A stretch of 64,000 nt of DNA from Anarhynchus alexandrinus (taxonomy: Eukaryota; Chordata; Aves; Charadriiformes; Charadriidae), in assembly GCA_008711295.1 (NCBI GenBank), contig VUYV01000192.1:1567514-1631513 (forward strand). The letters are read 5' to 3'. The position numbers and the translations under genes were made by a program. Of this stretch, positions 11,396 to 26,000 are shown in pieces (position 1 is the first letter of the stretch; every line of letters starts with the position of its first letter). Below the pieces are notes generated by a model. It was not told the DNA's origin and made no database searches. It was given only the letters and a program-made list of their open reading frames with translations.

Positions 11396-14300
11396 CACTG
11401 TATTGCAAGTCACTTGTATCTGGAAACTTCCCTTCATTTTGAAGACATATCTGTAAGTAAAAAGATGTTCCTTTAAAGAGAAAGCCCAGACACTTGCTAT
11501 GATGACAAAAAGTCTTATTCCTGGGATTCTTGTGGTTTCTTTTCATATGGCTGACTGGGATGCATGAAAATTATAGCTGGACCTAAAAAGGGTAGAATTT
11601 GGAGCTTAAATTTTTACTTTCACTGGCTTTCTTGCATTTCTTGCATTTTGTTCTGAACATAGTAAAGCTGACAGTCAGCTTTAATTCTTGTGAGTTCAAG
11701 AGTGTAGGTCTTCTTCCTGTGAAGTCCTGTGATTGCGAATTTCCCTACTGCTGTATGATAATTTAATCTTTTATAGTTACTGCCTGGATGACAGAAATGT
11801 GTGTTTCCTTATGGCTAGTTCTGTGGCTCCAAGATTGCAGTCTATAGTACCTGGTTCATATGTTTTATACTGCTGCAAACTGTGAATCTACATACTGAGG
11901 GTAGAGGCCTCCCAGGCCCATTTACAAGTATGTGAGCTACATACAGAATGCAAACTGGCATGTAAATGTTTATGTACTTCCATTGGAATTATGTCCTTAA
12001 GCTTAGTACGCTATTTTACGCAAAGTGAAAGAAGACGTAGTGAGATGCATGAAAAACTTCACGTTTTTCTGACTTTATTGATACTTGCATTTTTTCCATT
12101 CTAATTCTTTTAGAATGCATTTTCTGTATTAAGCGTATTTAATTTGGAGGATTTTGGGGGAGGAAAGTGCAGTGAATAGTTTCTTTGGAGATACATTAAA
12201 AATGTTGACAGATTTGAAATAAAGCATACAAGTTTCCTATGGAGATTCATACGTACTACTGTGCGATCTGCTGTATTATCCATAGAAAATGTCTTTGTAC
12301 ATCAGAGAAACAAAAAGACCTTCAGCAGATTGTTTTATTGAACTCTTAATAGATATTAAGAAACATAACGCCAGCACTTCTGCCACATTGCTGTCATTAA
12401 ATAATAAATCATTGCTGTAGCTGCCTAATGGGATATGTAGCAATGCTGATGGTGGCAGTCTAGACCTGAGCTGAAGTGGATTAATTTAAAACATAGAGCA
12501 AAAATAGTAGATAGCAGTGCTCAGCAGAGCAGTTTTGGGGCTAGAACCTGGTGACTAACCACAAGAAAGAAGATAACAGAAATTAGATTTAACTAAAAAA
12601 TGATAACGATGTCTTTCTCAGTCCTTAGATATCCTCCAACACCTAATTATGAAACTGTCATATAAGCATTAATGAATGTATTTTCAACAGTCCTATTTGT
12701 CTGAGATATCCTATCCTAATATACAGATAGAAAGGGGGGGCACTAGAAGACAAGTGGCTTTATCCCAGAAATGGTTATGACCTGTACCTGCCTTTTATCC
12801 CAAAGGAGGTACAAATGCACGGGACTTTGGAAAGTAAGGTTTTATGGTACTTATTCCTTATGCAGGGCCTTAGTCACATAAGTTTTGTTGTGGTTTTTTT
12901 TTAGCAGGATTTGCTAGTTAGGTGTCTTTCCAAGCAAGCAAAGCTATAGGGTTCTGTGCTTCTGCCTTGTGTCTAAGCGCACTTAGAAAGTCCCATCTTT
13001 GGAATTGAGATGTGAGAGTAGCATACCTACATGAGAGCTACCTCCTAGTCAGGCACAGTGGGTCTATCTGACCTGACTACCTCAAGTGATGCACCCTTGA
13101 GATGCCATCAATGGTGTGGCCTGTTGTATAGACAACGCATTAAGCAGAGATGCATGTAGCCATCTACCAATATAGTTATGTGTAGCATTTGTAACATGAA
13201 ATGCTTTGTCAAATTATTAAAGTTTATCAATTTTTAAAAATTATTTACCAAATTCTTAAAAACAATCTGTTCAAAGACAATAGACTGCTCTGAAAACAAG
13301 AAAAAGAGATTGTGAGGAGTCCAGCAGTAAAAAGCCAAGAAAACTGAAAGCGGTTGTTCTGTCTTTGACTATTGTTGTTTGCCATATGAAGGAATCTGTT
13401 AAAATGTGCAAATGTTGAATTTGTGAAAATAATTAGCACACAAAGATTCAGCTGTAATAGTAATCAGAAATTGCTGGTTCAACAGACTATGGGGTTTTTT
13501 TAGTATTAACACATCCTGTACATATGTCCCCCAGTTGAAGATTCGGAGTATAAGGGGATTTGGACGCCTGTATTTATTGGTGGCAGTTGTGGAACCAACA
13601 TGTGGTCTAACTCTAACTGGTGCTTCCAACGCTGTTTGTGTCTGTAAGGGAAAAAAGGAAAAAGTGACTGGTGCTGCTCTCATTATCCTCATACTGTATG
13701 AAAACAAGGTACAGTGTTTTAATGGGTTTGTTGGCTGAGACTTCGGTTGGAGAGGCCTTCAGTTGATGAATCGTGGCCTTGCTAGAAGCTGTAACTGCAG
13801 CAACAGGGAAATACTGTCGGTTTTCTACAAGTCATTGTTGAGATTTACTTGTTCATGTTTGTTTAATTATAATACCTTGCTGGCATTTTTTTTACGTTCT
13901 TTGTTTGTGACAGCATCAAAGAATGAAGAAGATTTTGTTTTACATCCTTTGGAAACATAAAAAACACTTTTTAGGTTAGCTATCTCACAAATCAAAACAG
14001 GCTATCTTGTTAAATGTACTTTAATAAAATAATTTTAAAGCAGCTCTTTCACTATGATTTGCAGATCATGAATTGGCAAGTCTTAGTATTTAAATTCAAA
14101 GTCAGAAGTTTAGCTGTTTTAATGGAAAGAGAAACTGAATCTATTTGGTATTGTCTTAACAAAATACCTGTTAACAAAATAGTTACTGGATTGCAAGTAG
14201 CTTATAACTGACTAACAAGACACTTTTAGTAGATCATTTATATACCAGACACAATTTCTGGTAAGAGATTTTCCTTAATGTGAAAATACAGTGCTTTTGG

Positions 14301-16377
14301 CATGATGCAGCTACCTTTGATCTCTGTAAATGACTAGCAGTAAATTTTGAATGTCGGAAACTGACCACTAGGGTGTCTTAGGGAAGACGAATGGATGTGA
14401 TGTTACCTTGCAAAACCTGCAGAGCATTACCAGGGCTCATATTTTGGTGGGAATCTATGAAAGGCACTTGATGGTATTTAGGCTACATATTTGTAAAAAT
14501 ACATATAGTAAAGCACTCTTCTTCAAATATGGCAGCGAAACTAGTACTCTCACAGTGAATAAACCTAGACTCAGTGGATAATATGCTGATGCTGCATTCC
14601 CTTCTCTTCCAGTTTCACTTCAAAGTGGTAAGAATGTGTTTTATTAGTACTTTTTAAGGCACTTGAATTCTTTTACGCATTTTTCTCCTACTTGAGTGAA
14701 ATAATTCACAAGATTTTGCTATGTTTAATCAAAACAGGATTTTCAGATTCCTTATTTTGATAGTGATTTCATTTGTGATATTGAGAAATAACTGTGCATA
14801 TTTTTACTTGAAATTGCATTGTCTTGTATTACCATGTTAAGTACTTGCAAACTGTTTCATGAATAATAGGAAACCTTATTGCAGGTAAAGTGCATACTTC
14901 TGTGAGACAAAAGCTGCTGTTACCTTGATTTCATAGTATTATATATTGCATTTATTATTGGTGTGGTTTTTCTTATCTTGTGTTCCACTCCCTTCTTTTT
15001 ATTCAATTAAATTCAGAACTTTAGAGTTCTCCTGCAATTTGTAAACTGAAATTCTTCGAGAAACGTATTTCATAGGAAAGCGTACACCATTTTAATGAAG
15101 AATATGTTGGAAGAAATCTTTCAGTCCTAGGAATTTTGTCTGTTGATAGTGTTGATGATGTTGTTTGAGCCACATACAAAAGAATAGACAAAATTGCAAT
15201 TCTAAAGCTACTGTTTCTGTTTAAATTTTTTCCTAAATTTAGTTTTCAAAATTAAACTTGAGGTACACAGTCAGAATCCAAATATATTTGATTTACAGCT
15301 ATTCCATATTTTCAGTAATTAAAAAAAACATGTTTTATTACTACTATAACTGAATCTGTAAGCATGAAGTATAAAACTGACAAAGTCGGAGGGGGGATTC
15401 TGTATTTTACAGGATTCTTTCCTCCCCCCTAGCATTTCATCAAAGCCACAGTCTTTATGTAAATTTAAGCACTTTACAACAAACTAATAATTTTATTACA
15501 TTCTTTCCATTTGACAGTCCTTAGCTGCTTAGAAATTTAAAATTTCGTTACAGAGCTAGGATAGATTTGCTGTAGAATATTCAGTTTCTGGCCTCTGTCT
15601 ACAGTCGGTACTGAATATGTTTACAAATAATGAGCTAAGTCTTCCATAATTTATTCTTTCAAATAATCTAAATGATCAAGCTCTACAGTATTTAGTGCAG
15701 TGCTAGCTAAATTTATTTTGTATATCTATCTATACACATATCATAAGCAAATTAGTACAGTTACAATGTGAAAAGACATATATGTTACATATCCATACTG
15801 CTGAAGAACTAGTAGAACAAATCCCTGTTTTGAAGAATATTCCTTGTCTTAATACATGTACACACTAACATTCAACCCCAGGTGCTGTACAGTCTGAAAA
15901 AAAAAATCTTCTGATGTTATGTTGTTATATTGATGTGGCCCACGTTTATACTGGAACTGTGACCTAGACTGCAACTGTGATCCATCAAAACCATTAATAA
16001 AGTGCTTAGCTTAAGTATGTGAATAATCCCTTTGAAGATCAGTGGAACTGCTCAAGTGCTTAAGACTATGTGCATGCTGTAATATTTTGCTAGGTTGTGG
16101 CAAAACTTCCTGCAAGCATGTGATGAAACATACTGCAGTTTTAACATGCAGTACATTTCAACAATTATTCTGATGGTTTTATCTAATACAAATTAAAACG
16201 TACAGATTTTTAATCTGTATTTTACAACAATATTCTTGTGCTAAACGCAACTGCTCAAGTATATGTCTTCAGGAGGATGGATAGAGTTCTATCCATTAGG
16301 GGCTGTAAATCATGAACTCTTCATTGACCTCTAACACATGGAAGAATCAAAGAAGGTGGAAAATGGTTCTGGTTGTT
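11396..16377. other. Unique AT-rich non-coding DNA
   Basis: No gene or clear transposon seen. Small structures include a hairpin built from a G6 and a C6 run at 15390-15430. Open frames near 13.2-14.2 kb are all under about 105 codons and match nothing recognisable. Confidence 0.55.
15390..15430. repeat. G6/C6 inverted repeat
   Basis: An A-G6-A block (15390-15397) and its complement T-C6-T (15423-15430) flank a 25-base loop. They are unusual in this AT-rich setting but short. Confidence 0.5.
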
Positions 16378-16645
16378 AAGGATAAGAACAAAAAAAGAAC
16401 TAAACATCACAAGTTGCAACAAGGAAAGTTCTTATTAAACTTGGTGGAAAAAACCCAAAACTTCACAACAGGGAACTCCAGCACTGGAACAGGTTGTCCA
16501 GAGATGTTGTGGATTCTCTGCTCTTTGAATTATTTAAAGCTTGCCTGGATAGACCCTGAGCAACCCAGCCTAGCCCTGTTTGGAGCAGGGTATTCAGACT
16601 AAATGACCTCCAAAGGTTCTTTCCAACTCAAGGTGTTCCGCAATT
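16378..16645 (+). mobile_element. CR1 LINE 3' fragment, plus strand
   Basis: The landmark is 'gcactggaacaggttgtcca' near 16482, followed by a degenerate GAGGTTGTGGA-type block, a GCCTGGAT stretch and a '...GGGTATTCAGACTAAATGACCTCCAAAGGTTC' region. That is the standard order of the end of CR1 ORF2 and the 3' UTR (GGACTAGATGATCTCCAGAGGTCCCTTCCAAC). It finishes close to the usual 3' end at TTTCCAACTCAAGGTGTTCC, but the ATTCTATG octamer tail has decayed. Upstream, AAGGATAAGAACA...CACAAGTTGCAACA fits the preceding ORF2 part. The copy is 5'-truncated and riddled with indels, so the overlapping 96-codon frame is not functional. Confidence 0.85.
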
Positions 16646-19600
16646 GTAGCATAGTTGTTACTGCACTAGGAAAGGTAAAGATGTGGAAAGGAGTGCATTT
16701 AGCAAAAGGGATCAGTAGGAGCCAGAAATAATTCTGCAATTATGTTGTTAATAAGAACAATACTTGGGTTTGCTATTCAACAGAAAATTAAAGCCATCAA
16801 CAGCAGTCAGCAAAAAGTCTATAGTTCTGATGGGTGGGTTTTGGTTTTTTTTGCCTTAGACCTTACGTCCAACAGTGGCTATGCAAAACTGTTAGCAACA
16901 AAGTGGTAAAATTTCAATGACTGCGAGGAAGAAAAGGCTAGAGGGGAAAGAGATATGCTAGATATTTTCTAAACAACTGTATCTGTTAAAAATGTTATCC
17001 TAAAATGGATAGTGAAGTTATTTAAATGCTTGGCTCACTGCCCACGTTTAGAGTACATACTTTGCATAAGTTTTGGCACCTATGGCATCAGACTGGCTGT
17101 ACAGTGAATATAGAGCCTCTTTCACATGGATGGGCTGAAGCCTGGCCATATACCAGTCTAAAACTTAATAGTTGGAGTTTCATAACAGTATTTAGCTCAA
17201 AGACACGGTAGTGCAATTCTAGCTGCTATTTTTCTCAGAATATTTGTCTTAATCCCACCCAGGAGCCTGTAGTATTGTTTAAGATGGAAGTGGAAGAATT
17301 TATGGAATAATCAGTGCATAGTAGTAAGTGTAGAAGACATTCCAGGCGTACTGGGCAGCATTTGCTCTTTCAGAACACCCCTCCAAAGTTTACAGTTGTT
17401 TGCCTTACTGCTAAATGCTTCTTTAATTTACACAGCCACTGCACCCATTGTCTTTGACAAAGCTTTGCAAAGCTTGAATAGGAGAGACATTGCAGAAAAC
17501 AACTACGATAAATGTGTAATTTTCAGTCTCAGCTTTAGCCTTACTATTTCTTTCTTACCTTCACTTTTAATGTAACAAGTTTCCATTTAACACAGTTGTT
17601 TTTATGCTTTTTGCCTTGCCTCTGGTAAAATTGAAATGCCACCCTTCCAGCGTATGATTTGTGTTGTTCTTCACATTGAACTTCATGATTATGTTCTCAA
17701 AGTTCATTGTTCTTTAACCTTCAAAATGCCTACACACTAATTTAAGAATGTGTGAAAACTGTTACAGATAGGATTAAAACGTTAAAAAAAATTCTGTACA
17801 GTTCGTCCTTGACATACATTACATGCTTCATTAATTTAAATATGTAATTTGTATTTGCATTCTTAAAAATAAATTCTTCCCTCAGGTATAGATAAACGAG
17901 ATTCAGTCATATCAATAGGGATTGCATGTAGATACCAAAGTGTGATGTACAGTCCTTACCATAATAAGTCACTATAATGTCTTTTTCAAACTACTTCCCT
18001 GAAGATGTCAAATGTTGGTTTTCTTTTTATCTCAGTTCCTTTCAAAAGAATAAGCCCATTTTTATTTTCTTACTAATTGTCCTGCTTTCAAATGATGCAA
18101 GCTCCCACACTGCTAAATAATTCTAGTTGTGTTGATCAGGAATTATCTAACTAGATATTTTATTGGCCAGATTTCTTCAAACCGGAACTAGATCATGTCT
18201 CCTGGATTAATTGTAGCTCTCAGTGACTGTGTGTCTGGAGTAATTGAACATATATCATTTACCCCCAAAATATTAAAGGGCAGGTTGTTATTTCTTGCCT
18301 AACTTGAATTAATAATTTACTCAGGTTTTACATTACCTAGTTAATCTTATATACTTGTGTAGTTACTCTTTGAATGGTAAGGAACTCTTGAGGCTTATAG
18401 CTTCCAGAAGCAATTTTTAGCTGAAGTAGTGTTTTAGCTATCTGTTATCAGTAAATAATTTATCCCAAATCACGGGTAAAAAAAGGAGTATGCAATAATT
18501 CCTCTTTTCTCTAAGTTGTTGTTGCCTTTTGACAGAACTAGTGAAAAATCTCCTCCTTCCTCCTTGTTCAGTGAGGCATTTACTTTTTCTTTGCTGTGAC
18601 TGCATAATGAGTGCCTGCTGAGACAGTGTGTGTAATGCATACTTGTATGCATCAAAACCATGGGAGCTCAGACTTTAATCATAGTTCTCTGTTTACATGG
18701 AAAAAAAGAAGTTACGTGGGTGTTCCACTTATATTGTGGAATTCTCCTTGGAACTGGTTATGCATTTCATATCATATTAAAAATAAGATTTTTTTTAAAC
18801 TTGGTTTGAATGCAGTTGTTATGTGACTCAATATGAATCTCAAGAAACACCTGAAAATTAAATATATGATTTATAAATACAAAATTATTAACCATTATTC
18901 ATTATTTTCTGTTTTTTAAAAAGCCCTTGTTCTTGACTGTGCTCAAGTTATTTGTATTTGCTATATGGCTTTAATCCCAAAGCAGAAACAAGGAGCTTGA
19001 ATCTGGCTGATGCTTAGCAATTCTTCACAAGCTATGTATACAGGTGTTCTGTCCAAAATCTGTCCAATTGCCCAGGTGCAGATGACTTCCATGTTCTCTA
19101 GTTCTATTCAACTACGGGTTGAAAACAGAAGATTTCAAAATTCAATCCCATTCTACCATGAAATCTTACTCTTGCTATAAGCATGTGCTAAAGCTATTAG
19201 GAGTGTTGGTGACTTTTTCCGATCTAGTCAGGTGCCAGTACGTCTAAAGACGTAGCTCTCCATTATATTGCCTGATGCCTCATAGCGAGGACACCATCTC
19301 GGAGCTGTGGTTCCTCAAAAGTGAGGAAGGATATCTGAGAGGCAGTTTAGATGAAAGTTCAACTTTCTCTCCTTATTGACATCAGTGAAACCAATAATGG
19401 TATGTGAAATATTACAGTTGCCTCTGGGTACATCTTCGCTCACGTGTTCTGAACCATGCCTCACAAGACATAATTTAATCCTGTTTTTCTTTCTAGAGAG
19501 TTTTTTACCTTATTTTTTTCCTTAGATGTCAACAATATCTTAAGCAAAATGCAGTTGACAAAATTAATTTAATTTAAAATTATTTTAAGATTCAGTTCAA

Positions 19601-21839
19601 TACCCACATCTTGCTGGTACAAATATCAGTACAGATGCACTGAATATCTGTGTCAGCCGTGGAAGTTACCTTTCTAGACCCTACTGATTTCTTTGGTTAA
19701 TAGGACTTAAGTTTAAAGAAATTTGCAAACCGAATCCACAAGTAGCCAGTGTTTCAGTTCTTAGCTACATTTCATGTTTTCAAAATCATGGATTCTGCAT
19801 TGTTTCAAAAATCTTGTGCTTTTGTGAATTATTCCTCTTCAGGGGACATACAGTACACTCGCTCTGGACAGTGCCCCAGTGACCACTGTCTGAAAAGCTG
19901 AACATCTTACAATGTCTGCAGGAAAATCACTCCCAGAATCAGCAAGCCTCTGTGACAAGGCTTAATTTATTTTAGCTTTTGTAAAAGTTTTTGATTACAC
20001 AGCAGCAGCCAAGATCTAAACTCCCCCACCCACTTCAGGGCAGTTTTTCTAGTTACCCATTTTGTAATGTTTGTAATTTTTCATCCATTCCCCTGGGCAC
20101 GATAAAAATCACATAGAGGGTTTGCAACCTTTTTTTGGGGGGAGAGAGGGGAAATAGTGATATTTAATTGAGAGATACCTCTCATAGGACAGCCTCAAAG
20201 TAGTGTATGTACAGATAAGAAAACACCTTTTTCTTTGCATACTGTGACGAGCGACTATTTTGATCTTAATGGTGCCATCTATTTGGGAGCTGACTGCCGT
20301 ATAAATACAGCATGTAGGGCAGGTACAAGGAATGTTAATGTTTTCTGACAGAGGCAAGCTATAGATCTAACAGATTCAGGACAGTCTTACCTTTGAATTG
20401 TGCTTTGGCTAGAATGCAGTCCAAATCTTACCTTACTTCAGGGGCTGTAGTTGCAAGTTATGAACACATTAATAATGCCTCCGTGTTACATAAGTGTCTA
20501 TTTTTTTTTGAACGAAGGGTGAGGCAGACCTGTGATATATTACTCATCATATTAAGGTATTTATTTCCAGGTCATATTTTGCTCATTAATTTTTGTGATC
20601 AAATAATTTCCTATGTTAGAGAAAAAGTGCCTTGCCTGGCAAAATTAAAAATACAAAATAAAGATGTAAATAACAATAACTAAAAGCATTTTGAATTTGC
20701 ATGCATGCTGTGTCATGGGGTGGCTCCAGCATGGGAAAGGAGTGCTACTGTATGACAGTTTAAATACTATTAAGCAACTGGACATTTCTAGGAATCTTTT
20801 TGCTGAAGTTATATAGGAATATATATTACAAATATAACAAATTATTAATATATTAATTTGAAAAGCAATGACATCATTTCAGTCAAATCAAGCTTAATAA
20901 TCAAAGCCATTTTGATGACTGTATTTCATTCTTTTGAAATACGGTAGACAGCAAAAGCATAACTCTAGCTCAGAGTATTCAAAAGAAGAATTAATTTGGT
21001 GCCTACTGCTCTATAGCATTACTGTTCAGTCACTCATACTGGAACTAATTCAGTTTAAAAAAAATCTTTTGTTTTCAAATCACTTTATTTTTAATCAGTA
21101 TTTTTCTTATTAATATCACTTCATTATTTTCTATTTTGTAATCCACCTCAATTTTCACAGAAGGATAGCTATATACTATAATAAGGGAGGAATATTTCTT
21201 ACTGATAATAATCAGTTTCTAGTTAGGCTGTGTAGTAGGAAATTGAAACAACTATTAGGAAATTTTATTCAGACACTGAATTCTTCCTATATTTTTCTGT
21301 CAGATTTATAAAGGCTTATATATTCCATACCTAAAAGTTTCAGAAATTAATATTAATATAGATATGACAGTCAAATACTATGACTCAGTTAACATACAAT
21401 GCGTTATGGCATTACTTGAAATATTAGTGTTATAACAAGAAAGTTACTCTTGGACCCCCAGTGAAAGCATTTGCAGTAGATGTTTGCATCTTCAAATGTT
21501 TGTTTAGCAAATGAATGTCAAGCTCTCAGCCAGTGCCTTTTAGGGCAGTCAGGTTTCATTAGCCTGGTTGATATCTCACAGGTTCTTGTGTAACTACAGT
21601 TAGAACCAAACTACAGATGGCATTTTTCTGAAGACTGGAAAACAGGCTTTGGTTTATGGGGGGAAAAAAAAATAAAAAATCCTCTCTCCCATATTCACAG
21701 GATAAAAACATGTATGTTCAGAGATCCACTGCCTGGAACAATGCAGGGATAGAAATTTAAACTCATAGCTCTGCAGTATGGTTTAAAAAAAAGAAAAAAA
21801 AAGTAAAAGCTCTTGAACATTTTCAAGATGCATTTAGCT
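16646..21839. other. Unique AT-rich non-coding DNA
   Basis: No gene or clear transposon is recognised. Small perfect inverted repeats occur at 19239-19254 (tacgtct-aa-agacgta) and 19867-19890 (gacagtg...cactgtc). Scattered frames are short and featureless. Confidence 0.55.
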
Positions 21840-22420
21840 CTGCTCTGCTTTAGGGATTAAGAGGACATCATTATAATTTGTGCACAGCTCTGTGTTTACT
21901 GTGAAAGAGCTTGCTTTGTAATTTATGCACTGTGATTTTGCAGGGGGCACCCAATAGTGTTGCAATGTGCAAATGTGTTTAGATTACTTTTTAAGGAAAA
22001 AACTTAAAATGAATGTGACAGGATTTGTTTTTTAAGCTAACATGTAAATTAATCACCTTTTGAGATGATTCATTGAACATTTCAAGCCATCTTAATACAA
22101 GGACCTTCTCTTACTTGCTACAATGTATGAATGAACCCATTGTCAAAACTGCATTCAGTATAATATGATATCCATTTAATGTCTTTGTCATCAAATTAAG
22201 ATCAAATGCAAAAGGCTAATGAGTACATTCAGTACTGAAGTGTATTTTCCAAGGATGACATTTTCATTTCAATGGAAAAAAATTAGAGAACTGCACATTA
22301 ACACTGTGCCTCCCTCTATTTCTCAAATTCCCTTTAATAAGGAAATAACTTGTGGAATTTGGCAGAGTTTCCCTTAACTATGAGATAAAGACCATACATA
22401 AACAATAATATCCTGTTGTA
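21840..22420. promoter_or_regulatory. Candidate conserved non-coding element (composition-based)
   Basis: This run lacks repeats and long homopolymers. It is dense in homeodomain-type ATTA/TTAAT cores (for example ATTAATC near 22048) and in POU-like half sites such as AAATGCAAA near 22204 and TGCAAATG near 21968. Stretches of this texture in vertebrate gene deserts are often enhancers. This is an inference from style alone: short AT-rich motifs are expected by chance, and no alignment was possible. Confidence 0.25.
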
Positions 22421-22927
22421 CTTGGTACCAAATTAGCTGACTTTTATTGCCACCAAATAGAAATGTGTAGTCTGGCTGCTTGCAGAGTTCATGCTTGGAA
22501 TTCCAGAAATAACAATATTGAAGTAGACTACTTCAAAAGTGGTTGTTCATCATCAGAAAACTTTTTGACTGTTTGCTGACTGTTGATCTTCACACTCTTC
22601 TACATTTAGAGTTTCTTTGAAATCACAAAAGAGGCACATGCTTTGCAAAGGAAGTATTTTATGCCCAAAGGGCAGGTGTGCTGACTAAGTCATCATGTGA
22701 TAATTAAGAATTATGGTTATCCTTGGGAAATATGGGTTACTTTGAATGTGGAGGGGAGATGGCTTCTGGCAGATAATGAGGAAGTATTATAGTAATATTT
22801 CACATCTTTGCTTATTGATCTGTGTGTACCGTACAGTGCTCCTTAAGTAAATATTAACTTTCACAGAATGATGCATCTAGTGTCTGTACTACTGTTGTCT
22901 AATAATATCACTTACCACTAAATTCTC

Positions 22928-23055
22928 AGGAACCCCTGTGAGATAAATTTGTAAGAGCTGTTAGTTTTGCAGCAGGGGAAATTGCGACACACAGACATAA
23001 AAAAATATTTTTGCCCAAGTGGTAGAGCCAATGTGCATGCCTTCAGACCACATAC
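22928..23055 (-). repeat. MIR/CORE-SINE relic, reverse orientation
   Basis: AGGAACCCCTGTGAGATAAA (22928 on) matches the reversed MIR 'CAACCCTGTGAGGTAGGTA' block. It is followed by AGGGGAAATTGCGACACACAGAC (GATGAGGAAACTGAGGCACAGAG), then TTGCCCAAGTGGTAGAGCCA and a CTTCAGACC end. The order and spacing are right across about 125 bases, so the identification is good despite divergence. Confidence 0.8.
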
Positions 23056-26000
23056 TTTCCTACAGTAGTAAACTGTTGTCATCTTTGGACAGCTATTTAA
23101 ATTGTTATGTTAGATATGATGTTGCTCAACAGCCCATTTTCATTTTGCTTGTGTTCACACATCTCCAGTAGTAATTACAGTGGCACCGAATGAGTTCCCT
23201 AATTGCCTTCCTCATTTTTATCACTTGGAAAGTTGTATTTCAACTAATTTTCTTGACTTTCCGGTAAATGTAGGGTAATAGGGAGGTAAGGTCACAAAAG
23301 GCTATTGAATATTGTAAAGCAGATGGAGCATGATTGCTATAATCTGAGGACTATGTTGAAGATATTGCCTTAAGATTTGCAATGGAATAAAACCAAAAAT
23401 GAAATATGTGATCATCAGTGGAGGGAAGCTGTGACAGATACCTGCATGGTGATTTGCATGGGTGATTGTAGAATCCCGTAGGGCTTTCCCCTACTGGTTG
23501 GTAATGGAGGATTTATGTGATTATTGTCTCTGGGAAGTGGCACGCATGGGAACAGTGTTATGATTTTGTGTGTTAATGGCAATACCTGGAGTCTTCATAT
23601 TTCTTTCATCCCGGTCAGTTTGTAGGTGATGTATGCGCTGCACTAACCATAGCGTAGCAGTCAATTCCTGTAGATACTGAGCACGTGCTATTCCCCTTGC
23701 ACTGCCGTAGTGCTGTCACCTGCCTGTAGCGCTGCTGTTCCTTTGAAAGGGTGGGGATGTTTGTTTTGGAGCAGCTCTGTTCTTTATTTTCTGAGAAATC
23801 ATACAGAGTTTTACTAAACAGTTACATACCTGTTCTCAAAACTTGCAGCATGGGTAAGATGAACCCACCTCTACCACCCCTCCCTTTCTGTATGCGTAGG
23901 CCAGTCACAAGAGAAATCAAGGGATAAGTGTGACAATATCCCCAGTAAACTGTTGTTCGCATCTATGTCTTCATGTTAGCCAACCTAACAGATTAACAGA
24001 TTAACAGTTCTCTGAGTTATAACGAGATTTGGAGGAGAGCTAATTGACTGAACCCAGAGAAGCCGGAAGAAATACTCATTGTGTGGAGAAAGCAAAAAAG
24101 AAATAACTGAATAATAATTTCCTCTAAAAAAAGTTGTGGGGCGGCCAATTTGTTACTCAGCTGCATTTAGTTATGTAAGATTATACTCATACAGCAACAG
24201 GGGGGCAACAATGCCTTCTGTTCCCTTTGTTCTCTCTGCCTTCTAGTGAAATGAAAACTGGTGACCTATTGGACTACATATTCTGAGTATTTTGAACTTG
24301 ATACCTGGAAGATTTCATGTCCCTAGGCAGCAGTGATTTGTATGAGAGAGGGGACATTTGAGCTGTGGTACGGCTGAAGATTCCCTAGCTCTGGAACTAG
24401 AGACTGGATTTGTTCTCTTTAAGGTCATACTGCAATGACAGTTATCCCGAGTTTACAAAGGCAGGATTTGGGGTTGAAAGCTGTGAAATAGCAGTATTTC
24501 TGGTTGGTTCTGTTAGATTTACTGAACCATTTGTTATTTATAAGTGGGCTATGGCATCAAATGAACTGCATGATAAGGATCTTCTCCAATACACAGTTTT
24601 ATTTACTGTTGCATTTTAATAGTTATTCATGATGGTTCTAAATGCATTTAAATATATTTTTAATAAAATGAAATTTTCTAAACAGTCTTATAGCATTTGT
24701 AATCTGAAGTAACATGCATGTAAAAAATTGTTAAAAGAAATTTCGCATTGATCTGAATTTTTTAACCAAATGGGTGTTGCATATCTTCTTAATAGGGTTT
24801 GGCAGTACAGGTGGTTTGTGTCTATTTTTGCTTTTCTTTCAGCCTATATTTTTATTGATTTTGTGCACATGTGTATGGATGTCCATTTCAAGAAATACAG
24901 GGGAGTCAAATGCCATCAGGACTTCCCCAGGAAAGCAACCAAAATTTTCACTGTTATTGATTCTTCCGGTTGATTAGAAAAGCTAAATTTCCAAATCATT
25001 TAAGGTTTGCCTGGTGTCAATAGTAGAAATACTACAGAACAGCAAGTGGGATGCACATAGGCCTGTGCTTCTGGTGGTGCTACCAGGAGCAGCTTGAAGA
25101 TAATCTGCTTCCAATTAAAATGTCAGTATTAAGTGTGCATAGTGGCCTTCAACAAATATTCTGTGCTGACAGCGCTTTGTTGGAACCTAAGTCTGGGAAC
25201 CAGTGCTGTATCAAATTGAAAGTGTGTTGGGGTTTTAGATACATGAATTATAATGACCAGAGTTGCCAACTTTGCCAGGTACTGCATATAATATTCCTAG
25301 TTTTACAGAACTTGCAAGGGATCCTGAAGGATTTTTTTCAATAAAGTATAGGCCCTTAGTTTATTACGCTGTATTAAGTTCTGAAGGAGTGAAAGAAAGT
25401 AGATTTTCTCTTAATACATAGCTAAGAGAGCAAAGTACTCGTTTTTAATGAAATATCTTGTAATAATCTTATGGATGGTATATTCATTTTGTTTAAGTGG
25501 CAAAACAAATATTCTTAAATTCAGAGATTTTAGCTTTACATTGCATGTAGTTATTCACAAGACTGTTTCAGAAGATGTTAAATGGATATCTTTATTATAT
25601 TATAACTATTTTTGCTCTGCTACATATTTAATATAAGCAATGAATAAAGTGAAAAGTTAATACAAAATAGATACTGGTTAATATTTGAATGATAAAGATA
25701 TCCTATCCTTTTGAAACAGCTGAAGCTAATATAGAATAGTAGCTTGCCTTTTCTACTTACTCTTAGGCTATGTTTTAATGGCGGTCTTCATGCTGAACTT
25801 ACATGTGTACTAAATGAGAATATAATAATTTGTTCCGTTTTAACAGTACTTCCCTCACGCTGTCTTTCCTTTAGTCTCTTCAGATCATGATGCTTTTTTA
25901 CTTACTTTCTGGTGTTTTTTAACACAAAGACCAGATGTTTCTAAATTAGATTTAATTCATTGTGTTTTAAAACCCAAGAAGCGGGTATTTCTACAGACGG

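Noticed and set aside
16312..16602. 96-codon plus-strand frame starting with ATG
   Set aside because: It lies mostly inside a decayed CR1 3' fragment and does not follow the CR1 reading frame throughout.
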